Shown here: piece by piece, positions 55,541 to 64,000 of the stretch | How positions within the stretch are numbered: the stretch's first letter is position 1 | How the letters are laid out: each line of letters begins with the position of its first letter | DNA from: Loktanella sp. PT4BL | GTDB taxonomy: Bacteria > Pseudomonadota > Alphaproteobacteria > Rhodobacterales > Rhodobacteraceae | Assembly: GCF_003201935.1 (NCBI RefSeq) | Contig: NZ_QJJL01000002.1 | Span: 372,001 to 436,000, forward strand | Reading direction: 5' to 3' | Length of the DNA stretch: 64,000 nt | The notes under the pieces: model-generated | Databases searched by the model: none | What the model was told of the DNA's origin: nothing | The model's input: the letters and a program-made list of their open reading frames with translations, nothing else | Position numbers and translations under genes: made by a program

Positions 55541-56623
55541 TTAGACTTCGACAAGGTCGTCATCGCCGTCTCCATCAATCCCGTCAGCCATATCGAACTC
55601 AAGCCCGTGCGCCGCACGGATCTTATCCTCGATCTCGAGCGCAATCGCCGGATTTTCTTTCAGGAAAATCTTCGAGTTCTCACGCCCCTGCCCGATCCGC
55701 TCATCTCCATAGCTGAACCAGGCACCGGATTTCTCGACAATCCCCGCCTTCACGCCCAGATCTAGCAATTCGCCCGTCTTGGAAATGCCTTCGCCATACA
55801 TGATATCGAATTCGACCTGTTTGAACGGCGGTGCGACCTTGTTCTTCACCACTTTGACGCGGGTTGCGTTGCCCACGACTTCATCACGGTCCTTGATCGC
55901 GCCGATGCGGCGGATATCCAAACGGACAGAAGCATAGAACTTCAACGCGTTACCACCGGTCGTGGTTTCGGGCGAGCCGAACATCACACCGATCTTCATG
56001 CGAATCTGGTTGATGAAAATCACCATACAGCCGGACCGGTTGATCGAGCCTGTCAGCTTGCGCATCGCCTGAGACATCAAACGCGCGTGCACACCGACCG
56101 AACTATCGCCCATATCGCCTTCGAGTTCGGATTTCGGTGTCAGCGCCGCCACAGAGTCGACAACAACAAGGCTCACCGCTCCAGAGCGCACCAGCGTATC
56201 CACAATCTCAAGCGCCTGTTCGCCGGTATCGGGCTGTGAAATCAGCAACTCATCAAGGTTCACGCCAAGCTTCTTGGCATATTGCGGATCAAGCGCATGT
56301 TCAGCGTCGACAAAGGCGCAAACACCGCCCTTTTTCTGCTCTTCCGCGATGGAATGCAGGGTCAGCGTCGTTTTGCCCGATGATTCAGGGCCATAAATTT
56401 CAATCACACGGCCTTTGGGCAAACCGCCGATCCCCAATGCGATATCCAGCCCCAGCGAACCGGTCGATGTCGCCTCGATATCAGCCATCTGGTTCTGACC
56501 GCCCAGCTTCATGATCGAGCCTTTGCCGAACTGTCGTTCGATCTGTGCCAGCGCGCTTTCGAGTGCTTTTTCTTTGTCTGCTGTTTTCTTGTCAGTCATT
56601 TTGAGGAGTTCTGCCGTTGCCAT
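55541..56623 (-). CDS. recA: RecA recombinase
   Basis: This is the strand-exchange protein and LexA co-protease. The 360-residue product has Walker [18 protein letters not shown] (Walker B), the L2 loop region and an acidic tail ([13 protein letters not shown]). The N-terminus is set at ATG 56623, preceded by an AGGAC-type ribosome site; a frame extends to 56662. A LexA box (56674-56688) lies about 50 bases upstream. A terminator follows. Confidence 0.97.
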   Translation of the reverse strand: MATAELLKMTDKKTADKEKALESALAQIERQFGKGSIMKLGGQNQMADIEATSTGSLGLDIALGIGGLPKGRVIEIYGPESSGKTTLTLHSIAEEQKKGGVCAFVDAEHALDPQYAKKLGVNLDELLISQPDTGEQALEIVDTLVRSGAVSLVVVDSVAALTPKSELEGDMGDSSVGVHARLMSQAMRKLTGSINRSGCMVIFINQIRMKIGVMFGSPETTTGGNALKFYASVRLDIRRIGAIKDRDEVVGNATRVKVVKNKVAPPFKQVEFDIMYGEGISKTGELLDLGVKAGIVEKSGAWFSYGDERIGQGRENSKIFLKENPAIALEIEDKIRAAHGLEFDMADGIDGDGDDDLVEV

Positions 56624-56673
56624 CTGTCCTGTCCTTATTTCACGCCGTCCCATGGGCGGCAATCACTGCTTTT

Positions 56674-56688
56674 GTTCTCATTGTGTTC
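56674..56688 (-). promoter_or_regulatory. LexA (SOS) box before recA
   Basis: GTTC at 56674-56677 and GTTC at 56685-56688 are separated by 7 bases, the alphaproteobacterial LexA consensus, 51 bases upstream of the recA ATG. The other side of the site faces the sulfotransferase-like gene, 130 bases away. Confidence 0.85.
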
Positions 56689-56817
56689 TCTTTGTTAATG
56701 AGATCAAAAGTAGAACATTGCAACATAAATTTTCATAGCTCACATTCAACGAATGGTGGTTAAGGAATGGTTTATGGCCTAGCATTGTTTCGGATATAGA
56801 CGAAAGACAGCGATCAA

Positions 56818-57420
56818 ATGCTTGTTTTCTGGAAAGAAAATCTGGTTCTGCTGGCAGTTCCAAAGACCGGATCAACCGCGCTCGAGGGCGCTTTGGCACC
56901 GCGTGCATCCATGGTGCTGCGTGATCCGCCGCATCTGAAGCATGCGCCGTGCTATCGCTACAAACGATTCTTGAAGCCTTTCTTCAAACAGGCTGGCGGG
57001 CAGGACCCCGAATTGATGGCCGTGGTGCGCAATCCCATCGACTGGCTGGGCAGTTGGTATCGCTACCGGACACGCCCCGATCTGATCGGACACGAAAACA
57101 GCACAGCGCACATCAGTTTCGACGATTTTGTGCTGGAATACTGCAAAGGTGATCCGGCCCCTTTTGCCAATGTCGGGTCGCAAAACAAGTTCCTGCGCAT
57201 CAATGACGGCGAGATCGGCGCTGATCACCTTTTCCAATACGAGCAATGGGATAAGGTGATTGCATATCTTGAAGAGCGGCTCGACATGACAATCAATCTG
57301 AAACACAAGAACGTCTCGCCTGTGATGGCGCTGACCCTCTCGCCCGACACCGAAGCAAAGCTGCGCGACAAACGTGCCGAAGAATTCGCAGTCTGGGAAC
57401 TGGCCCGGCGTTCGGACTAG
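56818..57420 (+). CDS. Sulfotransferase-like protein
   Basis: A 200-residue protein. It has a PAPS-binding-like N-terminal loop, [16 protein letters not shown], and a 3'-phosphate motif, [17 protein letters not shown], as in small bacterial sulfotransferases. It is shorter than most (250-350), so it may be a minimal form; I recall homologues in Rhodobacterales mislabelled as gamma-glutamyl kinase. The acceptor is unknown. Its stop shares a CTAG with the glpK stop. Confidence 0.7.
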   Translation: MLVFWKENLVLLAVPKTGSTALEGALAPRASMVLRDPPHLKHAPCYRYKRFLKPFFKQAGGQDPELMAVVRNPIDWLGSWYRYRTRPDLIGHENSTAHISFDDFVLEYCKGDPAPFANVGSQNKFLRINDGEIGADHLFQYEQWDKVIAYLEERLDMTINLKHKNVSPVMALTLSPDTEAKLRDKRAEEFAVWELARRSD

Positions 57421-58907
57421 CCCTGCGTCAGGGTGCGCCGCACCGCATCCTGCCAGCCTGCATAGCGGCGTTCGCGTGTGGCTTCATCCATCTGCGGCGC
57501 GAACCGCTGGTCCAGCATCCAGTTCGCGGCAAACCCTGCCTGATCTGGATAAACACCTGCCCGCATGCCTGCCAGCCACGCGACACCCAGTGCTGTGGTC
57601 TCAAGCACCGTGGGCCGATCTACCGGCGCGCCGATGATGTCGGACAGAAACTGCATCGACCAATCGGATGCGCTCATGCCCCCGTCAACCCGCAAAACGC
57701 CCGTTTTCTCAGCACCTTGCCAGTCGCTCTTCATTGCCTCCAGCAAGTCACGGGTTTGAAAACCAACACTTTCAAGGGCTGCACGCGCAAATTCGGCAGG
57801 CCCAGAATTGCGGGTCAGACCATAGATCGCCCCACGCGCATCCGCATCCCAATAAGGTGCACCGAGCCCTGTAAAGGCCGGCACCAGATAGAGCTCTTGT
57901 CCCTGATCGGCCGTCTCTGCCAGTGGCTGTGTCTCTTTTGCCTCGCGGATAATCTTCAGACCATCGCGCAGCCATTGCACCACAGCGCCTGCGATAAAGA
58001 TCGACCCTTCAAGCGCGTAGGTGGGCTTGCCATCAAATTGATAGGCAATTGTGCCCAACAGGCGTTTCTGGCTCTCAACCAGTGTGTCGCCTGTGTTGAG
58101 TAGCGCAAAACACCCTGTCCCATAGGTCGATTTCAGCATACCCGGTTCAAAACAGGCCTGCCCGATGGTCGCGGCCTGCTGGTCGCCTGCCACGCCCAGA
58201 ATTGGCAGCTCTTTGCCAAAGAGATCGGCGCGCGTGGTGCCAAAGTCGGCGGCGCAATCCAATACCTCTGGCAGCATCGCGGCAGGGATACCGAAGCGGT
58301 CACAGATCGTGGTGCTCCACCGCCCTTTGCGGATATCGTAAAGCATGGTTCGCGCGGCATTTGTGGCGTCTGTGACATGCCGCTTGCCGCCTGTCAGCTT
58401 CCAGATCAGGTAGCTGTCGACGGTGCCGAAAAGCAGCTCACCCGCCGCGGCGCGATCTTTCGCACCCTCCACTGTTTCCAGAATATACCGCAGTTTGGTG
58501 CCCGAAAAATAGGGATCAGCCAAAAGACCCGTTTTCTGCGTGATCGTCGCTTCAAACCCTTCGCGGCGCAGTTCCTCGCAAAAGGCGGCTGTCCGGCGGT
58601 CCTGCCAGACGATGGCATTATGTATCGGCTTGCCTGTCTTCTTATCCCAGACCAGCGTGGTTTCGCGCTGGTTGGTAATGCCGATTGCGGCCACATCAGC
58701 GGCTGTGATCCCCGCTTTCTCGATTGCACCACGGCAGGTCGAGGCAACAGAGGACCAGATATCGGACGGGTCATGTTCAACCCAACCCGATTTGGGGAAA
58801 TGCTGGGTGAATTCCTCTTGCGCGGTCGCTTTGATCCGCATCTCTGCGTCAAAAATAATCGCGCGGCTGGATGTCGTGCCTTGGTCGATGGCCAGAATAT
58901 AGGTCAT
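57417..58907 (-). CDS. glpK: Glycerol kinase
   Basis: The enzyme phosphorylates glycerol to sn-glycerol 3-phosphate. The 496-residue product opens [17 protein letters not shown] and has [25 protein letters not shown] and the FGGY-type GVAWLAGM block. ATG 58907 follows GGGG by about 5 bases. It is the second gene of a glpD-glpK unit, 25 bases after glpD, divergent from glpR. No glycerol facilitator gene is seen. Confidence 0.96.
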   Translation of the reverse strand: MTYILAIDQGTTSSRAIIFDAEMRIKATAQEEFTQHFPKSGWVEHDPSDIWSSVASTCRGAIEKAGITAADVAAIGITNQRETTLVWDKKTGKPIHNAIVWQDRRTAAFCEELRREGFEATITQKTGLLADPYFSGTKLRYILETVEGAKDRAAAGELLFGTVDSYLIWKLTGGKRHVTDATNAARTMLYDIRKGRWSTTICDRFGIPAAMLPEVLDCAADFGTTRADLFGKELPILGVAGDQQAATIGQACFEPGMLKSTYGTGCFALLNTGDTLVESQKRLLGTIAYQFDGKPTYALEGSIFIAGAVVQWLRDGLKIIREAKETQPLAETADQGQELYLVPAFTGLGAPYWDADARGAIYGLTRNSGPAEFARAALESVGFQTRDLLEAMKSDWQGAEKTGVLRVDGGMSASDWSMQFLSDIIGAPVDRPTVLETTALGVAWLAGMRAGVYPDQAGFAANWMLDQRFAPQMDEATRERRYAGWQDAVRRTLTQG

Positions 58908-58932
58908 GGTTCCCCCCGTTTGTCTTTTTGTT

Positions 58933-60474
58933 TCAAGACGCCATGAAAGCGTCAAGGCCTGCAACTTGTTCGGGCGTCAGGCGCAGGCCCAGTTTCGAGC
59001 GCCGCCAGACAATATCTTCGGCGGTCCGCGCATATTCACGGGCCATCAGCCATTTCACCTCGGCCTCGGTCAAGGTCGCGCCGAAGTCCTGCCCAAGATC
59101 CTTTGCTGCCGATGCCTCGCCCAAGATGGCGCGCGCTTCGGTGCCGTACGCCTTGATCAGGCGCAGCGCCCAGCGGTCGGTCAGGAACGGATAGTCCGAC
59201 ATAAGATCAGCAACCAGCTTGTCACGGTCTTTGACCTTGAAATCCCCCCCGGGCAGAGCCGCATCGGCCGTCCAGGGATCGCCGCCACCAATCAGCGGGA
59301 TCAGCTTCTTGAGCGCATTCTCGGCCAGTTTGCGGTAGGTTGTGATTTTGCCACCAAAGATATTTAACAGCGGCGCGCCGTTTTCATCCAGCGACAAAAC
59401 GTAGTCACGGGTCGCCGCTGTCGCGGATTTGGCGCCGTCGTCATAAAGTGGCCGCACGCCCGAATAGGTCCAGACCACATCATCACGGGTCACGGGTTTT
59501 TCGAAATACTGCGATGCAAAGGCGCAAAGGTAATCCTGTTCGGCATCCGTGGCATAGGGTTTTTCCGACAGGTTCTCATGCTCTGCATCGGTCGTGCCGA
59601 TCAGGGTGAAATCCATTTCATAGGGGATCGCAAAGATGATCCGCCCGTCCTCGCCCTGAAAGAAATAGCTTTTGTCGTGATCAAACAGTTTCTTGGTCAC
59701 GATATGGCTGCCGCGCACCAGTCGCACGCCTTCCGATGTGTTGAGCCGCGCGACATCACGCACGATGTTTTCAACCCAAGGCCCGCCTGCATTGACCAAA
59801 GAACGCGTGGTATAGGTCTGTTGCACGCCGTCATGTTCGGTCACGATCTCCCACTGCCCATCGACACGCGCGGCGCTGATCACTTTGGTGCGCGTCATGA
59901 TCGTGGCACCGCGCGCCTCTGCATCGCGGGCGTTCAGCACGACAAGCCGCGCGTCTTCGACCCAGCAATCGGAGTATTCATAGGCTCTCTGAAACTTGCC
60001 CTTCAGCGGTTTTCCGGTGTCAGAAGTGCTCAGATCAACCGTTTTCGTGCCAGGCAAGATTTTGCGACCACCTAAATTATCATAGAGGAAAAGCCCCAGC
60101 CGGATCAGCCACGCAGGCCGCCTGCCTTTCATCCATGGCATCACTGTCGACAGCAGCTTCGACGTTGGCGTGTCATTCTCGAACCGCATGTCCTTGTGGT
60201 AAGGCAACACAAAGCGCATGGGCCAGCTGATGTGGGGCATGTTGCGCAACAGAACCTCACGCTCGACCAGCGCCTTGCGGACCAGACCGAATTCGAAAAA
60301 CTCCAGATACCGCAGGCCCCCGTGAAACAGCTTGGTCGAGGCCGATGATGTGGCCGACCCAAGATCGTTCATCTCGGCCAGACCCACTTTCAGCCCGCGT
60401 CCCGCCGCATCACGCGCGATCCCGCAGCCATTGATGCCACCACCGATGATAAAAACGTCGAAATCTGCGCTCAT
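58933..60474 (-). CDS. glpD: Glycerol-3-phosphate dehydrogenase (aerobic, FAD)
   Basis: This membrane-associated flavoenzyme oxidises glycerol 3-phosphate to DHAP and feeds electrons to quinone. The 513-residue product has the FAD motif [37 protein letters not shown], and the C-terminal DAO domain. ATG 60474 begins [13 protein letters not shown]; a frame extends to 60753 but overlaps glpR. It is the first gene of the unit, read away from glpR. Confidence 0.96.
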   Translation of the reverse strand: MSADFDVFIIGGGINGCGIARDAAGRGLKVGLAEMNDLGSATSSASTKLFHGGLRYLEFFEFGLVRKALVEREVLLRNMPHISWPMRFVLPYHKDMRFENDTPTSKLLSTVMPWMKGRRPAWLIRLGLFLYDNLGGRKILPGTKTVDLSTSDTGKPLKGKFQRAYEYSDCWVEDARLVVLNARDAEARGATIMTRTKVISAARVDGQWEIVTEHDGVQQTYTTRSLVNAGGPWVENIVRDVARLNTSEGVRLVRGSHIVTKKLFDHDKSYFFQGEDGRIIFAIPYEMDFTLIGTTDAEHENLSEKPYATDAEQDYLCAFASQYFEKPVTRDDVVWTYSGVRPLYDDGAKSATAATRDYVLSLDENGAPLLNIFGGKITTYRKLAENALKKLIPLIGGGDPWTADAALPGGDFKVKDRDKLVADLMSDYPFLTDRWALRLIKAYGTEARAILGEASAAKDLGQDFGATLTEAEVKWLMAREYARTAEDIVWRRSKLGLRLTPEQVAGLDAFMAS

Positions 60475-60560
60475 AACCTGTCTCTTTGCGATTTTTCCCG
60501 CGTTTGACGTGACAGCCCAACGGGCGCAAGGCACAACGCCGCCAGTGTTCGCCGAATGAC

Positions 60561-60579
60561 ACACGAAAACGACACGAAA
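60561..60579. promoter_or_regulatory. Direct repeats in the glpD-glpR intergenic region
   Basis: Two copies of ACACGAAA (60561-60568 and 60572-60579) are spaced 11 bases apart, one helical turn. CGAAA-type repeats suit DeoR/GlpR operators. They lie 87-105 bases from the glpD start. Confidence 0.45.
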
Positions 60580-60619
60580 GCAATTTTTGCTTTGTATATT
60601 GTGGTTTTCCGGTTTGTTC

Positions 60620-60645
60620 TGTTCGCTTTTTATCTTAAACGAACA
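60620..60645. promoter_or_regulatory. Inverted repeat before glpR
   Basis: TGTTCG at 60620-60625 and CGAACA at 60640-60645 form an inverted repeat just before the glpR ATG, consistent with autoregulation. The binding protein is inferred. Confidence 0.4.
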
Positions 60646-60646
60646 T

Positions 60647-61405
60647 ATGGACACCGAAACCCGCCTCTCCCGCATCCGCGCGCTGGCCCAAGCCGAAGGC
60701 AAGGTCATGGCCACCGCGCTGGCCCACGATCTTGACGTTGCGGTACAAACCATCCGCCGCGACCTGCGTCAGCTTTGCGCCGCAGGTCTGCTGGAGCGGA
60801 TTCATGGCGGGGCCGTCCTGCCCTCGGGTGTCAGCAACATCGGCTATGGTGACAGGCGCGCGTTGAACCGCGACAGCAAGATCAGGATCGCCCGCAGGGC
60901 GGCACAGCTTATCCCTGACAACGCCTCGCTCTTCCTCAACATCGGTACCACGACCGAGGCGGTGGCCCATGCCCTGCATGCCCACCGTAACCTGATGGTA
61001 GTGACCAATAACCTTAACGTTGCCAATATCCTTGCCAGCAACCCCAGTTGTGAAGTGGTGGTGGCGGGCGGCAGCCTGCGGCGATCGGATGGCGGGCTGG
61101 TGGGGGATCTGGCCGCGCTGGCGATCGACCGTTTCAAGGTTGATTTCGCCGTGATCGGCGCGTCGGCCATCGACCTGAGCGGCGACCTCTTGGACTTCGA
61201 CCCCGAAGAGGTGCGGGTGAGCCAACAGGTGATCAAGGCCGCGCGCGCCACGATCCTCGTGGCGGACAGCACGAAATTCACACGCAAGGCCCCTGTGAAA
61301 ATCGCGTCACTGGCGCAGGTGGACCATTTCGTGACGGATCGCGTGCCCTCGGAGGCTTTGATCAACCGGTGTGCGGATTGGGGGACCAAGGTGGCCTTGG
61401 TATAA
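60647..61405 (+). CDS. glpR: DeoR-family glycerol 3-phosphate repressor
   Basis: A 252-residue DeoR regulator. The N-terminal helix-turn-helix is clear (ATALAHDLDVAVQTIRRDLR, then RIHGGAVLPS), and the DeoRC sensor domain has IGTTTEAVAHAL and VVAGGSLRRSDGGLVG. The substrate phosphate site is intact. The ATG at 60647 is used. It is divergent from glpD-glpK, which fits a GlpR that responds to glycerol 3-phosphate. Confidence 0.9.
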   Translation: MDTETRLSRIRALAQAEGKVMATALAHDLDVAVQTIRRDLRQLCAAGLLERIHGGAVLPSGVSNIGYGDRRALNRDSKIRIARRAAQLIPDNASLFLNIGTTTEAVAHALHAHRNLMVVTNNLNVANILASNPSCEVVVAGGSLRRSDGGLVGDLAALAIDRFKVDFAVIGASAIDLSGDLLDFDPEEVRVSQQVIKAARATILVADSTKFTRKAPVKIASLAQVDHFVTDRVPSEALINRCADWGTKVALV

Positions 61406-61456
61406 AGCACCTGCAATGGAACCGCAGATATGAGCCCAACGAACCGTCAGCAAACG

Positions 61457-62041
61457 TCATGGTTTTGTTGATGCGCTATCATATGATCTTTGGTGCTTGT
61501 GATAGCCCTCTGCGTCCCCGTATTCCAAAAACTCGGGATAGTAGCGATGTACGCCTGCCATCCGTCTCGCGTGTTTGATCGGACACCAGTATTTTTCGGT
61601 GCGACCAGCGACCTCCGCAGAGTAGGCCAACAAACCGTTGCCGTAAGAGCAGTACATGCAGTTCAGTTTTTCCAGCCCGTTCAGATAGGAAAGATGCCTA
61701 CGATCGAAGGTTATGAAATCGGCGCGACGCACCTTTTCGATCCGATAAACCGGAAAACATATCGCCTGATAAAGTGTGACGAATATATCCAGCAAAACAA
61801 ACGGGATGATGACGGAATAGATGACAGGTGCGGTCACTATGACAAGAGGGCGTGCACCGGCCACATAGGACAACAGTTTTCGCTTGAGCATCTGATGCCG
61901 TTGCCGCACTTCGCGCTCGAATATGACCCGTCCCCTTTCGATATGGTAGCGAAACTCGCGACGACGGCGCTCAAGCTTTTGTTCAAGCTCTTCTTCCATG
62001 CTGCGGATACGGTCCACCAATTCGCTGATGCTATCAGTCAT
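61457..62041 (-). CDS. Conserved membrane protein with a CxxC and WCPIKH motif
   Basis: A 194-residue protein of no function known to me. An N-terminal charged coiled coil (about residues 5-55) leads into two hydrophobic segments (about 64-85 and 84-100). The C-terminal half has NCMYCSYGNGLLAY, a CxxC followed at about 25 residues by EKYWCPIKHARR, suggesting a zinc or redox site. I recall similar hypothetical proteins across proteobacteria. It converges with glpR, 52 bases away. A strong ribosome site is not obvious. Confidence 0.65.
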   Translation of the reverse strand: MTDSISELVDRIRSMEEELEQKLERRRREFRYHIERGRVIFEREVRQRHQMLKRKLLSYVAGARPLVIVTAPVIYSVIIPFVLLDIFVTLYQAICFPVYRIEKVRRADFITFDRRHLSYLNGLEKLNCMYCSYGNGLLAYSAEVAGRTEKYWCPIKHARRMAGVHRYYPEFLEYGDAEGYHKHQRSYDSASTKP

Positions 62042-62197
62042 TTTTCGCTCCCGGGGTTCAAAGAATTCATAGCTTAAGGATGTCGGCCAATTATGACCAT
62101 GACTATTGGAAACAGGCCGACAGCAGGTCAGATGGGTTTCATACGAAGACTGGCAGTTGCTTTACAAAGGCCTGCCCGGTGCCGCAACGCAGCCAAC

Positions 62198-62923
62198 CTA
62201 GGCGTCGCTGCCCTTGAACCCTGTTGCCACCACGAATTTCTCTGAACTGTCCGACCGTGATGCAGGCGGTTTGACGTTCGCAACCTTGGTGAACCGTGCT
62301 TTCAGAAGCTTTTGCAAATCGCCCTCGGCCCCGCCTGCCAGAACCTTGGCCACAAAGGTCCCGCCCTCTTCCAGCACGTCGAAGGCGAAATAGGCTGCCG
62401 CCTCGCAGAGCGCGATAATGCGGTTGTGGTCGGTCTGTTTGTGCCCCGAGGCCGAGGCCGCCATGTCGGACATCACCACATTGGCTTTGCCGCCCAGCCA
62501 TTCCTTGACCTTCACGTCGGCGTCGTCTTCCATGAAATCGAGCTGGTGGATTTCGGCCCCTGCGATCGGTTCGACCTCTTGCAGGTCCACACCCAGAACA
62601 AAGCCCTGCGCCTTGCTGGTGCGCTCACCCAGCGTATTGGCGCGTTTGACCGCCACCTGCAGCCAACCACCCGGCGCACAGCCCAGATCAACGATGCGCG
62701 CACCTGGCACGAGGAACCGGTATTTATCGTCCAGCTCAAGGATTTTATAAGCCGCCCGCCCGCGATAGCCTTCGGCCTGGGCGCGTTTCACGTAAGGATC
62801 ATTCAGTTGCCGCTGCAACCATTGGGTCGAGCTCAGCTTACGCCCGCGGGCGGTCTTTACCTTCACGTGCAGATCGCGTTGCCCGCGACCGGAGGTATTC
62901 TTTTTTGTCGGACGTTTCACCAT
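62198..62923 (-). CDS. rlmE: 23S rRNA (uridine-2552-2'-O)-methyltransferase
   Basis: The enzyme methylates U2552 of 23S rRNA, late in 50S assembly. The 241-residue product has a basic N-terminal tail, the SAM motif [11 protein letters not shown] and the K-D-K-E catalytic set ([33 protein letters not shown]). It begins 16 bases downstream of the Ppx/GppA gene, a common alphaproteobacterial pairing. Confidence 0.95.
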   Translation of the reverse strand: MVKRPTKKNTSGRGQRDLHVKVKTARGRKLSSTQWLQRQLNDPYVKRAQAEGYRGRAAYKILELDDKYRFLVPGARIVDLGCAPGGWLQVAVKRANTLGERTSKAQGFVLGVDLQEVEPIAGAEIHQLDFMEDDADVKVKEWLGGKANVVMSDMAASASGHKQTDHNRIIALCEAAAYFAFDVLEEGGTFVAKVLAGGAEGDLQKLLKARFTKVANVKPPASRSDSSEKFVVATGFKGSDA

Positions 62924-62938
62924 GACAGCGCCTTAACC

Positions 62939-64000
62939 CTAAAACGGGGTGTCTTCCAAGACCCCATGCGCCGACATCTGGGCATAAAGCAGCCCTTCCC
63001 GCAGGCCGCGGTCCGCCACAGACAGCCGGTCGGTGGGCCAAAGCCGCATCAGCGCCTGCAAAATCGCCGAGCCCGACATGATCAGGGCTTGCCTGTCCTT
63101 GCCAATGCGCGGGTCATTGCGGCGTCCTGCGGGTCCCAGCAAGAGGTAATCACGGATCACCGCATCAATCTGGTCTGTCGTCATGCGCAAACCGTCCACC
63201 TTGGTGCGGTCATAGCGTTTCAGGCCCAGATGGCTCGCGGCGACTGTTGTCACCGTGCCGCTGGTGCCGATGATCTGAAATCCTTCGCGCGCCTGAGCGG
63301 CTGCATAGGGCGAAAATTCTTCAAGGTTCTCTTCAAAAAACCAGCTCATCAGCGCGAAACGTGCGGCGTCGTCTTCGACATCCTGGAACTGGTCGCGCAG
63401 CGTGGCGACACCCAAAGGCACAGAAATCCAGTCCACGACCTTGGCCGCAGCGAAAGGCCCGGGATCGGATTTGAACCCCGCATGCAACCGCATGATCGCG
63501 CGCGGGCGTTCGCGCTTGGGAACATTGGTCAGATCAATCCAGACCAGTTCGGTCGACCCGCCGCCAATATCCACCACCAAAAGCTGTTCGGTGTTGACAC
63601 TGACCAGAGGCGCGCAAGAGATCACCGCAAGACGCGCTTCTTCCTCGGGTTTGATGATTTCCAGATTGAGGCCGGTCTCGCGCCGCACCTGCGCTACAAA
63701 ACTGTCGCCGTTCAGCGCACGCCGGCATGCCTCTGTGGCGACAAGACGCATATGTTCAACGCCGTGACGTTTGAGTTTCTCGCGGCAGATCCGCATCGCC
63801 GAAATCGTGCGGTTCATCGACGCGCGCGAAAGCCTGCCGGTGCTTTCCAGACCATGGCCCAATTGCACCGACTTCGAAAAACTGTCGACCACATGGAATT
63901 GACTGCCCTTGGGTTGGGCAATCAACATCCGGCAACTATTTGTGCCCAAATCCAGCGCAGCATAAAGCTGCGATGGATCAGGCGAATTCGGCGCGGGGCT
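62939..64000 (-). CDS. Ppx/GppA phosphatase (partial, cut by right edge)
   Basis: Exopolyphosphatase or pppGpp phosphohydrolase family. At least 353 residues are visible; the N-terminus lies beyond the window, as the frame is open to 64000. The visible part has LYAALDLGTNSCRML, LLVVDIGGGSTELVWID and IGTSGTVTTVAA, the ASKHA phosphate and metal loops. The 3' end abuts rlmE. Whether it acts on polyphosphate or pppGpp cannot be told here. Confidence 0.93.
   Translation of the reverse strand, partial: SPAPNSPDPSQLYAALDLGTNSCRMLIAQPKGSQFHVVDSFSKSVQLGHGLESTGRLSRASMNRTISAMRICREKLKRHGVEHMRLVATEACRRALNGDSFVAQVRRETGLNLEIIKPEEEARLAVISCAPLVSVNTEQLLVVDIGGGSTELVWIDLTNVPKRERPRAIMRLHAGFKSDPGPFAAAKVVDWISVPLGVATLRDQFQDVEDDAARFALMSWFFEENLEEFSPYAAAQAREGFQIIGTSGTVTTVAASHLGLKRYDRTKVDGLRMTTDQIDAVIRDYLLLGPAGRRNDPRIGKDRQALIMSGSAILQALMRLWPTDRLSVADRGLREGLLYAQMSAHGVLEDTPF

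Noticed and set aside
56771-56785. CtrA-like TTAA-N7-TTTA before the sulfotransferase-like gene
   Set aside because: One mismatch in a short AT-rich motif; too frequent by chance to call.

Overview
The window is a stretch of alphaproteobacterial chromosome, most likely from a marine Rhodobacterales (Roseobacter-group) bacterium. The evidence is a DmdA-AcuI pair for dimethylsulfoniopropionate (DMSP) catabolism, a trgA-trgB-cysK locus as known from Rhodobacter, a circularly permuted two-piece tmRNA with an ANDN...LAA tag, SspB-alpha, an RNase E with an acidic insertion in its S1 domain, a split cobalamin methionine-synthase module, and alphaproteobacterial LexA boxes of the form GTTC-N7-GTTC. 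I see no prophage, insertion sequence, CRISPR array or island. Coding density is high and many neighbours overlap by 1-4 bases.

Layout. 0-5.4 kb (minus): trgA, trgB, cysK, an MscS channel and an AlaX-type editing enzyme cut by the left edge. 5.5-9.5 kb (minus): cfa, photolyase and a cysteine-desulfurase-like enzyme. 9.5-16.1 kb (minus): a UspA-BCCT transporter pair, then the run DUF2182, DUF1326, DinB, dmdA, acuI, facing a GntR/FadR regulator. 16.2-19.5 kb (plus): GntR, an SCO protein, hemN and a small membrane protein. 19.8-22.2 kb (minus): a TbpB-like lipoprotein, a LuxR solo and an SRAP protein. 22.3-27.0 kb (plus): ssrA, DUF1194, chrA, sspB, fumC, DUF4169 and a ribbon-helix-helix protein. 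27.0-31.3 kb: a small basic protein, P450, a lipase-like membrane protein, ccdA and a divergent TusA-like gene. 31.6-39.5 kb (minus): rne, dctD-dctB, purQ-purS-purC. 39.6-43.9 kb: the ATP synthase zeta inhibitor, a homocysteine methyltransferase, an SOS-boxed radical SAM gene on the opposite strand, a corrinoid protein, a 62-residue membrane protein and DUF1638. 43.9-47.3 kb (minus): sufE, rnd, purN, purM. 47.4-51.9 kb: tRNA with CAT anticodon, icd, a second TbpB-like lipoprotein and typA. 51.9-56.7 kb (minus): MOSC, DUF1330, alaS, recA. 56.8-64 kb: a sulfotransferase-like gene, glpK-glpD opposite glpR, an uncharacterised Cys-containing membrane protein, rlmE and an edge-cut Ppx/GppA gene.

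How the genes connect. DmdA moves a methyl group from DMSP to tetrahydrofolate. AcuI detoxifies acryloyl-CoA. The BCCT carrier is a plausible DMSP or betaine importer. The homocysteine methyltransferase, corrinoid protein and DUF1638 look like parts of a split methionine synthase that could spend the resulting methyl groups. ssrA and SspB form the ribosome-rescue and ClpXP tagging route. recA and the radical SAM gene both carry LexA boxes. The most interesting region is the DMSP run, where a Cys-rich DUF1326-DUF2182 pair and a DinB protein are physically coupled to dmdA-acuI under a divergent GntR regulator with two visible operator-like sites.
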